A stretch of DNA of 5,304 nucleotides from an uncultured bacterium (GTDB lineage Bacteria > Cyanobacteriota > Vampirovibrionia > Gastranaerophilales > Gastranaerophilaceae). How positions within the stretch are numbered: position 1 is the stretch's first letter; every line of letters starts with the position of its first letter. The notes under the pieces are model-generated. The model did not search any database. It was given only the letters and a program-made list of their open reading frames with translations, and was not told the origin of the DNA. Below are positions 1 through 5,304 of this stretch, piece by piece. The DNA lies in NCBI GenBank assembly GCA_900556295.1, contig USOK01000121.1:1-5304 (forward strand). Reading direction: 5' to 3'. The translations under genes were made by a program, and so were the position numbers.

Positions 1-67
1 GGACGGGTTTCGCCTCCTGGGCAGGCTGCATATCCGTTGTGTCTTTTGTATCATTTATGTCGCTCAT
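1..67 (-). CDS. Possible 5' end of a divergent gene, cut by the left edge
   Basis: On the minus strand an ATG at 65-67 opens a frame of 22 codons that runs off the left edge. The predicted peptide starts MSDINDTKDT and continues to ...AQEAKPV; it is acidic and hydrophilic, as many soluble proteins are at a flexible N-terminus. A good Shine-Dalgarno-like GGAAGGG lies at 76-82, 8 bases before the ATG. The far part is GC-rich (24 of 36 bases at 1-36), unlike the rest of the window. The frame overlaps the start region of the plus-strand membrane gene, so the two cannot both have ordinary upstream regions. The product cannot be identified from 22 residues. The call rests on the start, the binding site and the peptide character, and could be coincidence. 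Confidence 0.4.
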   Translation of the reverse strand, partial: MSDINDTKDTTDMQPAQEAKPV

Positions 68-389
68 ATCGAATGCCCTTCCGTATTTTAAACGTGTATG
101 TAGGCAAATATATATAAATATTTGCTTATTTATCCTATTAACAATAGGTGCAATTGCTATTTATATCGTTATTTTCTTAATTGCGAATCTAATTGGAATT
201 GACGAAATATTACCAATTGCCGACAATTTTTATGCTATGGACATCATTATGAATACAATCGCATCATACCTTGTTATAATAACTTGGTATTTTGCATTTC
301 CATATTCATTAATTTCTTCATACAAAGAATTAATAAGACCTATGTTAAAAACTTCTCAACAACCGATTTGTGAAAAAGGAGAAGAGTAA
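57..389 (+). CDS. Small two-helix membrane protein, 5' end uncertain
   Basis: The frame is open from the window edge to the TAA at 387-389. Possible starts are GTG at 39 (116 residues) and ATG at 57 (110 residues, chosen as the first ATG); neither has a convincing ribosome binding site, and the gene could also begin before the window. Counting from the ATG, there is a short basic stretch (FKRVCRQ), a long hydrophobic segment at about residues 20-45, a short acidic loop (GIDEILPIAD), a second hydrophobic segment at about 60-88, and a polar tail ending EKGEE. It is therefore probably an inner-membrane protein with two helices. The layout resembles the last two helices of the next gene's product (long helix, polar loop, helix, then a charged tail), so it may be a short or 5'-truncated relative. 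The family is not recognised and no catalytic motif is visible. It is coupled to the next gene through a one-base overlap. Confidence 0.6.
   Translation: MSLISNALPYFKRVCRQIYINICLFILLTIGAIAIYIVIFLIANLIGIDEILPIADNFYAMDIIMNTIASYLVIITWYFAFPYSLISSYKELIRPMLKTSQQPICEKGEE
376..381 (+). promoter_or_regulatory. Ribosome binding site of the six-helix membrane gene
   Basis: AAGGAG lies inside the last codons of the upstream gene, 7 bases before the ATG at 389-391. The stop of the first gene and this ATG share one base in TAATG, a classic arrangement for translational coupling. The site fixes the start of the 248-residue protein. Confidence 0.75.
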
Positions 390-1135
390 TGGCAAAAATG
401 TTTGAAGCTTTAAATATTTTATACACTGGTAAAGATGCTATAAACAGGCAAATTTGTTTATTTTCTATCTGTGGAATTATCGGCTTATTGAACGGTTATT
501 TAGCTCTTGGAGAACAAAATCTTAACGAGGTTTTGTTATGGCAGAAAATTCTATTTGGAATTTTAATTCTTATATTCGGATTATTTTTAATTGGGTATGA
601 AACAGTTTTTATGCACACTCGAGAACTTCCTGACATAAATTTTGACATTTTCAAAATTGGAATAAAGAAAATTCCTTTTATTATTTTTCTTATTGGTATT
701 CCATTTGTATTAGTTAGTCTTTTTACAAAATACCAATATACGGCATTTTGTATAGAAACGTTAATTGCAATTCCGTTAACAATGATACAGGCAGGATTTT
801 CTTATAATTACCAAGAAAATGAAATTTTACAATTATTCAAAAAGTATACAGTTAAAGATTACTTTGTATTACTTGTAGAAAGATTATGGATAGTTATAGC
901 GAGTTATATTATAACATTTTTTATTCTATTTGTAATATTTTTCATAGGCGGAACAATTATTGCAATAATGTTTAAAGGCGACACCAGTTCAATAAGTTTT
1001 ACAATATCATCTCAACAAACAGTTATTGCAAAATTATCAAATTATGTCACAGCAATTTTGTTGACATATATACTTGCAATAGGTGTACTTGTTTGGAATT
1101 ACGAAGTCGTAAAAATCAACGATAACAAAGCTTAA
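389..1135 (+). CDS. Polytopic membrane protein, about six helices, unknown function
   Basis: This 248-residue hydrophobic protein is not one I can name. Hydrophobic segments lie at about residues 22-40, 52-72, 93-113, 119-137, 166-195 and 215-238, giving about six membrane helices. The longer loops are polar: residues 74-92 (MHTRELPDINFD...), 138-160 (NYQENEILQLFKKYTVKDY) and a Ser/Thr-rich loop near 197-213. There is no signal peptide, nucleotide-binding motif, substrate-binding motif or catalytic signature. The arrangement recalls bacterial uncharacterised membrane families of the DUF4013 kind, but this is only a resemblance in layout. The start is well supported by AAGGAG 7 bases upstream and by the TAATG overlap with the preceding membrane gene, which suggests both are made together and perhaps act together. 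The 3' end overlaps the stop of the opposing metallophosphatase gene by 4 bases, and no terminator of its own is visible. Confidence 0.85.
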   Translation: MAKMFEALNILYTGKDAINRQICLFSICGIIGLLNGYLALGEQNLNEVLLWQKILFGILILIFGLFLIGYETVFMHTRELPDINFDIFKIGIKKIPFIIFLIGIPFVLVSLFTKYQYTAFCIETLIAIPLTMIQAGFSYNYQENEILQLFKKYTVKDYFVLLVERLWIVIASYIITFFILFVIFFIGGTIIAIMFKGDTSSISFTISSQQTVIAKLSNYVTAILLTYILAIGVLVWNYEVVKINDNKA

Positions 1136-2673
1136 TCCACAACCTGAATTCTGCCATCATCTACAATGTCTACAGGTTCTTTATGTCGTTCCATATAATC
1201 TTCTACGCATTTTGTAATATCAAAATCACAAATTCTTTCGGCTTTATCAAACTTTTTCAACATAGTAAATCCGTCATGGCCTTGCGCATAATAATCAACT
1301 AGTGCTGTTTTATACATTTTATTAGTACGAGGATTTTTTACATCTATCGGAGTTTCTTTACCATCTTTTGAAACAAAAGAAGCACTTCTTAATTCACCAT
1401 TTTTGCCAATTTTATATTTTAAACCGGAAACATGAACAATTCCAGGTTTGTTATTCGGATTAACCAAAGATTTTGCAGAAACCTTCAATGCATCTACTAT
1501 TTCTTTTTCTGTATAATTCGCAACTACCATTTTATTTTTGAATGGAGAAATGTCATCCAACCATCTTGTATCAAGTTTTCCTGGTTCAAAATATCCACGG
1601 ACTGTTGCAGAACCAAACAGAGCAATATCTGTACCTAATTCTTCTTTCATACAATCGCACATAAAGTTTGCATGTCCATTCGGATCAATAGAAGCATTTT
1701 TCGGAGGTGGTGGTGCAGAATTAATTACGCCAACAACTTTCGGTTTACCTAAAATCTGTTCAAACAAATGTCTAACAATCGGACTACGTTTAAAACCTCG
1801 AGTGCTTGTAACATTATTTTGAACCTTTTTCATTACTCCGTTATTGCCCCACTCAATGTTCAACACTCCAAAATAATTTCCATCTCGCCCTGCTTGAGTG
1901 ATAACAACAGGTTCACCGGTTTTAGAATTAAATAAATTTACTCCAGGTTTGACATCTTTTACCAAATTATGCGAATGTCCACCCAAGATAATATCAATTC
2001 CGTCAGTATTTTTTGCAATTTGTTGATCATAACCAAAACCTACGTGAGAAAGTAAGATAATCTTATTCACGCCTTGTTTTTTTAGTTTATCAGCTTCTTC
2101 CTGGATATCTTTTATCGTATTATCAATATTATCGACTTTTAGTTCATCAAAAATCTTGCTATACTTCAATCTTGAGAATAAATCAACCGGCGCTGCGCCA
2201 ATAATTCCATATTTAGTGCCATCAACTTCTTGAATATAAGATTTTTTTATTTTCCCATAAAGAGCATTTTCCGGTTTAATATTTACATTGCAAGCAAGCA
2301 TCTTATACCCCATGTGAGGAATTAATTCTGCAATATGCTCAGGCATATCACATTCATGGTTTCCAACAGCAGAAGCCATTATTCCCATAACATTTTGAGC
2401 TTCTACCATAACTTTATTCGCAGGAACTGGTTCTCCAAGCTGAATATCACCTGATGATAATTTCAGCTTGTCAGTGGGAATTGTCGGCGTAAAACTATCA
2501 AAGACATTTGACGCAGCAATTGCTCGTTCCATGTTTATTGATTTTCCGTGGAAATCATTAATATAAAAGATGCTAGTCCGATTATTAGGTTCTGTTTTAC
2601 CGTTCGGCGATTTTTTATCTTGAAGCGCCTGCGCTGTAAAATTCAATTGTGAGCTAAATACGGGCTTTATCAT
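1132..2673 (-). CDS. Metallophosphatase / 5'-nucleotidase family protein
   Basis: This 513-residue protein has the two-domain layout of the 5'-nucleotidase / 2',3'-cyclic-nucleotide phosphodiesterase family (UshA/YfkN-like). The N-terminal calcineurin-like metallophosphoesterase domain carries all the metal-site blocks: D40-x-H42, G75-D76, G104-N105-H106-E107, H210 (LLSHVG) and G232-H233-S-H235. After a tetraproline linker (321-324) comes the C-terminal substrate domain (about 312-480), with ISPFKNKMVVANYTEKEI and GHDGF (465-469), where family members stack the nucleotide base. The family hydrolyses phosphate esters of nucleotides or related compounds using two metal ions; the exact substrate is not predictable here. 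The usual N-x-G-x-[IV]-R motif reads GSATVR (R359). Unlike typical secreted members there is no signal peptide: residues 1-35 are polar (MIKPVFSSQLNFTAQ...), so it is probably cytosolic or exported by another route. ATG at 2671-2673 is used; a TTG directly before it (2674-2676) is an alternative start that adds one Met. It converges on the membrane gene, with the stops overlapping. Confidence 0.93.
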   Translation of the reverse strand: MIKPVFSSQLNFTAQALQDKKSPNGKTEPNNRTSIFYINDFHGKSINMERAIAASNVFDSFTPTIPTDKLKLSSGDIQLGEPVPANKVMVEAQNVMGIMASAVGNHECDMPEHIAELIPHMGYKMLACNVNIKPENALYGKIKKSYIQEVDGTKYGIIGAAPVDLFSRLKYSKIFDELKVDNIDNTIKDIQEEADKLKKQGVNKIILLSHVGFGYDQQIAKNTDGIDIILGGHSHNLVKDVKPGVNLFNSKTGEPVVITQAGRDGNYFGVLNIEWGNNGVMKKVQNNVTSTRGFKRSPIVRHLFEQILGKPKVVGVINSAPPPPKNASIDPNGHANFMCDCMKEELGTDIALFGSATVRGYFEPGKLDTRWLDDISPFKNKMVVANYTEKEIVDALKVSAKSLVNPNNKPGIVHVSGLKYKIGKNGELRSASFVSKDGKETPIDVKNPRTNKMYKTALVDYYAQGHDGFTMLKKFDKAERICDFDITKCVEDYMERHKEPVDIVDDGRIQVVD

Positions 2674-2684
2674 CAAATCAAATT

Positions 2685-2690
2685 CCCTCT
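2685..2690 (-). promoter_or_regulatory. Ribosome binding site of the metallophosphatase gene
   Basis: On the minus strand, AGAGGG lies 8 bases before TTG (2674-2676) and 11 bases before the adjacent ATG (2671-2673). The spacing favours TTG and the codon favours ATG; the protein differs by a single residue. An in-frame TAG at 2689-2691 rules out any longer start. Confidence 0.55.
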
Positions 2691-2700
2691 AGTAATAAAA

Positions 2701-2728
2701 ATCATAAAAATATTTTTTGCTATATTAA
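2701..2728 (-). promoter_or_regulatory. Candidate sigma70-type promoter of the metallophosphatase gene
   Basis: Reading the minus strand, TATGAT at 2701-2706 matches the -10 consensus at 5 of 6 positions. TTAATA at 2723-2728 matches the -35 consensus at 4 of 6, with a 16-base spacer. A run of T's on the minus strand just upstream (2728-2735) could serve as an AT-rich upstream element. The predicted transcript start would lie a few bases before the ribosome binding site, giving a very short leader. In sequence this AT-rich, chance matches are common, so the call is weak. Confidence 0.25.
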
Positions 2729-2732
2729 AAAA

Positions 2733-2750
2733 AAAGTTTACAAAAGTTTA
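2733..2750. repeat. Tandem AAAGTTTA repeat in the metallophosphatase upstream region
   Basis: AAAGTTTA occurs at 2733-2740 and again at 2743-2750, separated by CA, so the copies repeat every 10 bases, close to one helical turn. They sit directly upstream of the candidate promoter. Two half-sites on the same face of the helix would suit an activator or repressor, but AT-rich chance repetition is equally possible. Confidence 0.35.
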
Positions 2751-2776
2751 AAATACTCCAAGTATGAGCAGAGTAC

Positions 2777-2806
2777 AAAAAAGACACCCCTAAAGGTGTC
2801 ATTTTT
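2777..2806 (-). terminator. Rho-independent terminator, likely bidirectional
   Basis: A perfect 6-bp stem GACACC/GGTGTC (2783-2788 with 2795-2800) encloses the 6-base loop CCTAAA. On the minus strand it is followed by six T's (2782 to 2777), and on the plus strand by ATTTTTATTT. It lies 33 bases past the stop of the 101-residue gene, so its natural job is to end that minus-strand transcript and insulate the metallophosphatase gene. The A/T flanks on both sides make function in either direction possible. Confidence 0.8.
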
Positions 2807-2832
2807 ATTTCAAATTGATGAGTTATATGTAA

Positions 2833-3138
2833 TTATTTTTCGAGCTCATCCATGGCTTGAAGCTGTTTCTTCTTGTAATTGTGAATTACTGCATCCACTA
2901 GAAGTTCATAAGACTTCATATTCTCGATATTCGGAAATTCAGCCTTAAGTTGTTCTCTGACCATTGCTTCCAGCTTACGTTCGTCAGAACTTGATTTCAA
3001 TTCGTCAACTCCACTAATCATGCTGATATAATCCGCGTTATTTTTGTTGCGGTTCATAAAATTCAACCAGCGTAACTTTGGACTAATTTGTTCGTTCAAA
3101 GTTTTTACAATTTTTAGATTTTTCAAACGTTCCAACAT
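2833..3138 (-). CDS. Small charged, helical hypothetical protein
   Basis: This 101-residue protein is not recognised. It is rich in Lys, Glu, Asn and Leu, has no membrane segment, signal peptide, Cys pair or nucleic-acid-binding signature, and looks almost wholly alpha-helical. There is a basic N-terminal third (MLERLKNLKIVKTLNEQ, then RWLNFMNRNK), a middle acidic/Ser patch (GVDELKSSSDERK), and a C-terminal Lys-rich helix (HNYKKKQLQAMDELEK). It is probably a cytosolic structural or adaptor-type protein, but no function can be assigned. The start is secure: AGGAG at 3146-3150 stands 7 bases before the ATG. It lies downstream of glyS on the same strand with a 107-base gap holding a 7-bp dyad, and a strong terminator follows its stop. 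It therefore looks like a single-gene unit or the distal end of a glyS transcript. Confidence 0.8.
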   Translation of the reverse strand: MLERLKNLKIVKTLNEQISPKLRWLNFMNRNKNNADYISMISGVDELKSSSDERKLEAMVREQLKAEFPNIENMKSYELLVDAVIHNYKKKQLQAMDELEK

Positions 3139-3145
3139 GAGTTGA

Positions 3146-3150
3146 CTCCT
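3146..3150 (-). promoter_or_regulatory. Ribosome binding site of the small helical gene
   Basis: AGGAG on the minus strand, 7 bases before the ATG at 3136-3138. This consensus site at ideal spacing is the main evidence that the short unknown frame is a real gene. Confidence 0.75.
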
Positions 3151-3178
3151 ACCAATTATTTTATTTTTGAATTACCTT

Positions 3179-3196
3179 CTTTACACTATTGTAAAG
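3179..3196. promoter_or_regulatory. Perfect 7-bp inverted repeat, possible operator
   Basis: CTTTACA (3179-3185), spacer CTAT, TGTAAAG (3190-3196). It is centred about 50 bases upstream of the small gene's ATG. On the minus strand it overlaps TACAAT (3188-3193), a 5-of-6 match to a -10 box, although no good -35 is seen at the proper distance. The position and symmetry suit a dimeric repressor site. As a hairpin it lacks a T-run on the minus strand, so it is not an obvious terminator. Confidence 0.35.
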
Positions 3197-3200
3197 TATC

Positions 3201-3228
3201 CTGAATAAAAAAATTTACTTTTTTACAG
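3201..3228 (-). terminator. AT-rich hairpin after glyS, weak terminator candidate
   Basis: CTG at 3201-3203 pairs with CAG at 3226-3228, and TAAAAAA at 3206-3212 pairs with TTTTTTA at 3219-3225, leaving a 2-base bulge and a 6-base loop. It begins 18 bases past the glyS stop. A smaller hairpin (ATTG TAAA CAAT on the minus strand, 3231-3242) lies between them. The T-run is inside the stem, not after it, and the stem is nearly all A-T, so termination here would be weak and read-through into the small gene is plausible. Confidence 0.25.
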
Positions 3229-3245
3229 AGATTGTTTACAATTCT

Positions 3246-5294
3246 TTATAATTTGCTAAAATCTGCAATGTGTGTGTATTTCGATTTTAATAAAGTCAAT
3301 AGAGCAAGTCTGTTTTCCTTAACATTTTCATCTTTATCCATAACAAGTACGTCATTAAAGAATTTTTCAACAGAAGGATTGATTTCTTCCAGTTGTTTCA
3401 AATACTTGTCATAGTCTGCATTTTCAGAAACTGTTTCGATTTGAGATAACAGCATGCTCTCAGCTGGTTCTTTAAACAATGCTTTATTAACTGATTTTTT
3501 GCTATCTTCTTTTAGAATTCTCAAAACTCTGTTTGCACTTTCAAGCATTGCAGGAGAATTCAACTTAGAAACTGCTTCTACACGTTTGATGTAATCTGCC
3601 AAATCTGTAAGCGGATTTTTGCTTGCTACACAAGCTTCCAAAACATTTTTCTGATATTTGTCAGACAAGAAGATGATTAATCTTTGGATAAAGAAATCAT
3701 AAATTTCTTCCGTAACTTTGCCGGAAACTCTGTTTACGCAAGATCCTGCAGCTTTTTTAACTTTATCGACAAAACCTTCGCCAACTGTTGAAATCGGTAA
3801 CAAAAGCAATGTTTCGTTTACCAAAGTTGCCAAGTCGATTTTCAAATCGTTTGCAAGAATTGTTCTGATAATACCAAGTGCTGCACGACGAACACCCAAT
3901 GGGTCAGAAGATCCGGTTGGTTTTTTGCCTTCTGCAAACACTGCACAAATATTGTCCATCTTATCAGCTATACCAACGATTTGACCTTCAAGAGTTTTTG
4001 CAATTTCTCCATCTGCATTTAGAGGGAAGTAATGCTCTTTAATACCTTCACAAACATTTTCAGGTTCACCTGAAACTCTTGCATAGTCAGCTCCGATAAA
4101 GCCTTGAAGCTCTGTAAATTCAAATACTAATTTAGTTGCCAAATCTGCTTTTGCCAAAAGAGCAGTTCTTTCAACTGTCGGATTATTGCCAACCATAAGT
4201 TTTGAAAGCTTAACAAGTCTTTGTGCTTTGTCATACATTGAGCCCATGCCTTTTTGGAATGTAATCCCTTTGATATCTTCAACGTAATCAATAAGCGGTT
4301 TTTTAGTATCTTCATTAAAGAAGAATACAGCATCATCAAGACGAGCTTTAATTACTCTAACGTTTCCGGCTGCAACGTTTTCAAAGTTTTTACCTAAATA
4401 ATTTGTCATTGTGATAAATTTATTTATTAATTTTCCGTCTTTATACAAGGCAAAATATCTTTGGTGAACAGCCATTACTGTAACAACCAATTCTTCCGGA
4501 AGTTTCAAATACTCTGTTGAAAATTCGCAAACCGCCGGAACAGGATATTCCGTAATAAATGTAACTTCTTCCAACAAATCATCAGTGTAATATGGCTCTG
4601 CACCAAGTTTTGCAGCTTCTTCTTTGGCTCTTTCGATAATTAATTGTTTTCTTTCATCTTGATTAACGATTACGTTGTGTTTACGAAGAATTTCAATATA
4701 ATCATCAGGACTTGTTATAACAGCTTCTTTTTCCTCAGCAAATCTGTGTCCACGAGTTACGTTAGAACTTTCTCTGTCGATGATTTTGATTTTAACTTCT
4801 TCGTTATCCAAAATAGAAACAATCCATCTGATTGGACGAGAGAATTTTACTTCGTTTTCAGCCCATCTCATAAAGTGTGAACCTTGAAGTTTCAACACAA
4901 TTGTCGGAACATTATCTTTCAAAAGTTCAACAATAGATTTTCCTTTGATTACAATTTTTGCGTGAATGTAATCGTTTTCAATATACAAATCTTCCGGAGA
5001 AATCCCGTTTTTCTTACAGAAACCTTCGCCGGCTCTTGTCAGATTACCATTTTCATCATAAGCAACTTTTTTGATAGGCCCCTTAACGATTTTTTCTTCA
5101 TCTTTACTTTGTTTTTCAAGCCCAGAAACGATTACCGCAAGACGTCTTGGAGTTGCATAAACATCAACTTTTTCGAATACAACTTTGTTAGAATTCAAAA
5201 AGTTTTCAAAACCTGTTTTTAGCTGCTGAATAGCAGACGGAATAAACTTATAAGGGAGCTCTTCACACCCAACTTCTAATAAATATTTGCTCAT
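3246..5294 (-). CDS. glyS: Glycyl-tRNA synthetase beta subunit
   Basis: GlyS is the beta subunit of the bacterial alpha2beta2 glycyl-tRNA synthetase (EC 6.1.1.14), which charges tRNA-Gly with glycine in the cytosol. The alpha subunit (GlyQ) holds most of the catalytic core; beta supplies tRNA recognition. The 682-residue length is normal for the family. Family landmarks appear in order: LEVGCEELP at 6-14, YATPRRLAV at 46-54, HFMRWAENEVKFSRPIRW at 140-157, RGHRF at 181-185, EYPVPAVCEF at 249-258, AVHQRYFAL at 275-283, RLDDAVFFF at 318-326, KADLATKLVFEFTELQG at 382-398, GIKEHYFP at 417-424, ADKMDN at 443-448 and PTGSSDPLGVRRAALGI at 459-475. The C-terminal helical anticodon-binding region ends with FFNDVLVM and NRLALL, finishing ADFSKL as expected. 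The frame is intact. ATG at 5292-5294 places the conserved N-terminus correctly; only 10 bases upstream are visible (they begin GGAT, possibly part of the ribosome binding site). glyQ is expected just beyond the right edge. Confidence 0.98.
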   Translation of the reverse strand: MSKYLLEVGCEELPYKFIPSAIQQLKTGFENFLNSNKVVFEKVDVYATPRRLAVIVSGLEKQSKDEEKIVKGPIKKVAYDENGNLTRAGEGFCKKNGISPEDLYIENDYIHAKIVIKGKSIVELLKDNVPTIVLKLQGSHFMRWAENEVKFSRPIRWIVSILDNEEVKIKIIDRESSNVTRGHRFAEEKEAVITSPDDYIEILRKHNVIVNQDERKQLIIERAKEEAAKLGAEPYYTDDLLEEVTFITEYPVPAVCEFSTEYLKLPEELVVTVMAVHQRYFALYKDGKLINKFITMTNYLGKNFENVAAGNVRVIKARLDDAVFFFNEDTKKPLIDYVEDIKGITFQKGMGSMYDKAQRLVKLSKLMVGNNPTVERTALLAKADLATKLVFEFTELQGFIGADYARVSGEPENVCEGIKEHYFPLNADGEIAKTLEGQIVGIADKMDNICAVFAEGKKPTGSSDPLGVRRAALGIIRTILANDLKIDLATLVNETLLLLPISTVGEGFVDKVKKAAGSCVNRVSGKVTEEIYDFFIQRLIIFLSDKYQKNVLEACVASKNPLTDLADYIKRVEAVSKLNSPAMLESANRVLRILKEDSKKSVNKALFKEPAESMLLSQIETVSENADYDKYLKQLEEINPSVEKFFNDVLVMDKDENVKENRLALLTLLKSKYTHIADFSKL

Positions 5295-5304
5295 AATAAT
5301 ATCC

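Noticed and set aside
1432..1822. Plus-strand open frames of 68 and 94 codons opposite the metallophosphatase gene
   Set aside because: They lie wholly antisense to a well-supported enzyme gene with all its motifs, have no convincing start signals, and their odd composition (for example a glycine run) is the complement of the Pro codons.
2783..2800. GACACC/GGTGTC hairpin considered as a riboswitch or transposon end
   Set aside because: It is a simple short stem flanked by A/T runs, has no matching distant copy in the window and no larger conserved fold; a terminator explains it fully.
3232..3414. Plus-strand 60-codon frame at the glyS 3' end
   Set aside because: It is antisense to the conserved glyS C-terminus, lacks a ribosome binding site, and its Ser/Leu-rich product is typical of a complement frame.
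3718..3984. Plus-strand 88-codon open frame
   Set aside because: It is antisense to conserved glyS motifs (including the PTGSSDP region), so its openness follows from glyS codon bias.
4127..4339. Minus-strand 70-codon frame inside glyS, considered as a sign of a frameshift
   Set aside because: The glyS frame itself is continuous and carries the expected motifs through this stretch, so the second frame is a shadow.
4644..5222. Two plus-strand open frames of 78 and 112 codons with Phe/Asn-rich products
   Set aside because: Both are complementary to the conserved N-terminal half of glyS. The Phe and Asn richness reflects Lys/Glu and Ile/Val codons read in reverse.
1..5304. Search for tRNA or rRNA genes, CRISPR arrays, insertion sequences, toxin-antitoxin pairs or a defence island
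   Set aside because: No cloverleaf-like segment, regular spaced repeats, transposase, integrase or paired toxin-like genes were seen. The coding content is housekeeping, a hydrolase, and unknown membrane or small proteins.

Overview
This 5.3-kb AT-rich window looks like an ordinary bacterial chromosome segment. It carries five or six protein genes and no tRNA, rRNA, CRISPR array or insertion sequence that I can see. The organism is most likely a low-GC gut or environmental bacterium. My best inference is a Gastranaerophilales/Vampirovibrionia ('Melainabacteria') member, or a similar lineage. The grounds are the AT-rich codon use, a split (alpha/beta type) glycyl-tRNA synthetase, and a short N-terminal N-F-T-A-type segment on a non-secreted 5'-nucleotidase-like protein, which I associate from memory with that group. 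No marker gene in the window proves this.

Layout, left to right. At the extreme left edge, about 36 bases are much richer in GC than the rest. They fit the beginning of a minus-strand gene running out of the window (ATG at 65-67, preceded by a good ribosome binding site). Next come two plus-strand membrane-protein genes joined by a TAATG stop/start overlap: a short two-helix protein whose true 5' end is unclear, and a 248-residue protein with about six membrane segments. The second meets a minus-strand metallophosphatase/5'-nucleotidase family gene tail to tail, the two stop codons sharing one TTAA. A 156-bp gap then holds the metallophosphatase start region, a tandem AAAGTTTA repeat and a strong bidirectional terminator. 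Continuing right, all on the minus strand, are a 101-residue charged protein of unknown function, a 107-bp gap with an AT-rich hairpin and a perfect 7-bp inverted repeat, and a complete glyS (glycyl-tRNA synthetase beta subunit) that starts 10 bases from the right edge.

How the genes relate. glyS is housekeeping, and its partner glyQ would be expected just beyond the right edge. The small gene and the metallophosphatase follow it on the same strand, but each has its own upstream gap, and a terminator lies between them, so they probably form separate transcription units. The two membrane genes form a translationally coupled pair and may be a tandem family, with the first copy short or truncated. 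I see no clear new defence or mobile system. The points most worth a second look are the left-edge discontinuity, the apparently cytosolic 5'-nucleotidase relative with an altered substrate-binding motif, and the unknown small protein gene with its upstream dyad.
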